A stretch of DNA of 64,000 bases, from positions 91,665,801 through 91,729,800 of the forward strand of contig OX465582.1 in NCBI GenBank assembly GCA_950022655.1, written 5' to 3'. Source of the stretch: Alentia gelatinosa (lineage: Eukaryota; Annelida; Polychaeta; Phyllodocida; Polynoidae). A program made the translations under genes and the position numbers. The notes below the pieces were generated by a model. That model saw nothing but the letters and a program-made list of their open reading frames with translations, did no database searches and was not told the DNA's origin. This document shows, in pieces, positions 62,881-64,000 of this stretch (the stretch's first letter is position 1; the number at the start of each line of letters is the position of its first letter).

Positions 62881-64000
62881 CCGTGATGTGAGTGATAAAT
62901 GCCATTGACACCTATTTCCGCGCGCGCGAACGTGGCGCCGCATGGTGTGAAAAAACGGCAACACGTCGGCGACTGTAGCGCTGCCTTCTGGCTACAGAGA
63001 GAACCCTGAAGACGATGCCGAGTCCAACACCTACGGGCCACAGGCGGCCGGTTGCCAGTCCATGTAATACAAGTTCGTGGTCTAACTTTAGATTCCCTCT
63101 CTGTAAACACTGTCAGAGATCCTGACATAACATATAAACCTGTGGAGACTCAAAGGACTAGGCCTATATAGCAGAGGCAAATAAAGAGCTAAATGACAGG
63201 AAGGTACGTAGCAAGGACCTAACGATCAAACATGATCGAGAAACAGGATATCATCAGTAGAGTAGAGAATGGGAAAGTTGCTGAGGATAACTATTAAAAC
63301 CCAGAACCCTGCAGAACTCTCTGCTGTAGATCCACCCGTTTTATTATACCGGGTTGACCAGATGTCTCGGCCAATGGCTGCCCAACACTAAAGACTTGTT
63401 TTAAAATTTGTAAAATATCTCTTTCGTCACCACAGAGTCACTTCTCTGGCCACCAGAGCACACTGACATTTGTGGTTGGAGTCCGGTTTGAGCAACCATT
63501 GTTTATCGTAAAGGGAGCATGGAGTTAGACTTTGTTGTCCATTTAATAGCTAAGTTAATAATGCTTTGTAGGGAATATTCCACAATGTCCCAAAAGTATA
63601 TCCCGCTTCGAGATATTTGTATCGAGCTCTCTGGCCAGAAAACAATTGGACCAGACCAACCTCTAAGTCGGAGACAGAGGTAGTTGCCAATCTACAGTCA
63701 CAGTACCTGAGACTGTTATGTCCATGTTATGACACATACGGATACTAGGCGGCAGCACCTCACAACATAGCCGTTTACACTTTTCAGGCACCAGGCGGTG
63801 CCACTCTCACACTGGTATCTATAGCCTGGAAACCGGGCCAATGTGATCATTCACATATTAGGCCAGGTAACTACCACCATTTTTCTGGTACATTGCGAGA
63901 TTGCATTCAGCTGGCAAAATCTGTTAGGTTTTAGAGAAATATTCTAATATGTTATCTTTGATCTTTAGTAATGTAGTCATTACTTTTTTTTCATATTGTC
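62881..64000. other. No gene seen
   Basis: Ordinary-composition sequence. CACCAGGCGGTGCCAC (about 63790) and CTAGGCGGCAGCAC (about 63748) are CTCF-like words. No exon or RNA gene recognised. Confidence 0.45.

Noticed and set aside
61847..63128. Three overlapping minus-strand open frames of 332-384 codons
   Set aside because: They are translations of the GATGTAGG satellite (HPHI/TSLHP/YIPTS repeats) in all three frames, with no unique domain.

Overview
The window is animal nuclear DNA: spliced GT-AG exons, long AT-rich introns, tRNA-derived SINEs, MITE-like and fold-back elements, and many minisatellites. The only gene I can identify with confidence is a CtBP (C-terminal binding protein) transcriptional corepressor on the + strand. 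Its residues follow the protostome pattern ([29 protein letters not shown], Phe rather than Trp in the nucleotide-pocket motif CTPHSAFYS). With the repeat-rich, long-intron genome this suggests a marine lophotrochozoan, possibly a mollusc; species cannot be told from sequence alone.

Layout. 1-28 kb holds no gene I can name. It contains minisatellites (6.3-7.2, 7.7-8.1, 13.9-14.8, 18.0-18.3, 19.8-20.4, 26.0-27.4 kb), a near-perfect 516-bp tandem duplication (12.2-13.2 kb), SINEs, fold-back elements, poly(G)/poly(C) tracts, and three CpG-rich promoter-like blocks (9.0-10.0, 19.5, 20.6-20.9 kb). 28.2-50.7 kb is the CtBP gene in eight exons. They join in frame into 562 codons plus stop, starting inside a THAP zinc finger whose first exon(s) were not found. 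50.7-54.0 kb is 3' UTR and flank. 54-64 kb is repeats again, with one promoter-like block (56.5 kb), one unassigned possible exon (56.2 kb), and a GATGTA satellite (62.0-62.9 kb).

How the gene works. Exon A carries the end of a THAP DNA-binding domain and a linker. Exons B-G encode the NAD(H)-binding D-2-hydroxyacid-dehydrogenase-like core with the Arg/Glu/His triad. The C-terminus can be made in two ways: read-through of exon G gives a short proline-rich tail, and splicing over about 10 kb to exon H gives a 72-residue tail.

The most unusual points are: the THAP-CtBP fusion outside nematodes; tandem duplications of exon edges inside CtBP introns, giving three decoy 3' splice sites before exon G and two extra 5' splice-site copies after exon A; a 13-monomer, about 207-bp satellite inside intron E-F; and fold-back elements whose loop sequence is conserved while their stems differ. 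All calls come from reading the sequence by eye; no alignment or database search was run.
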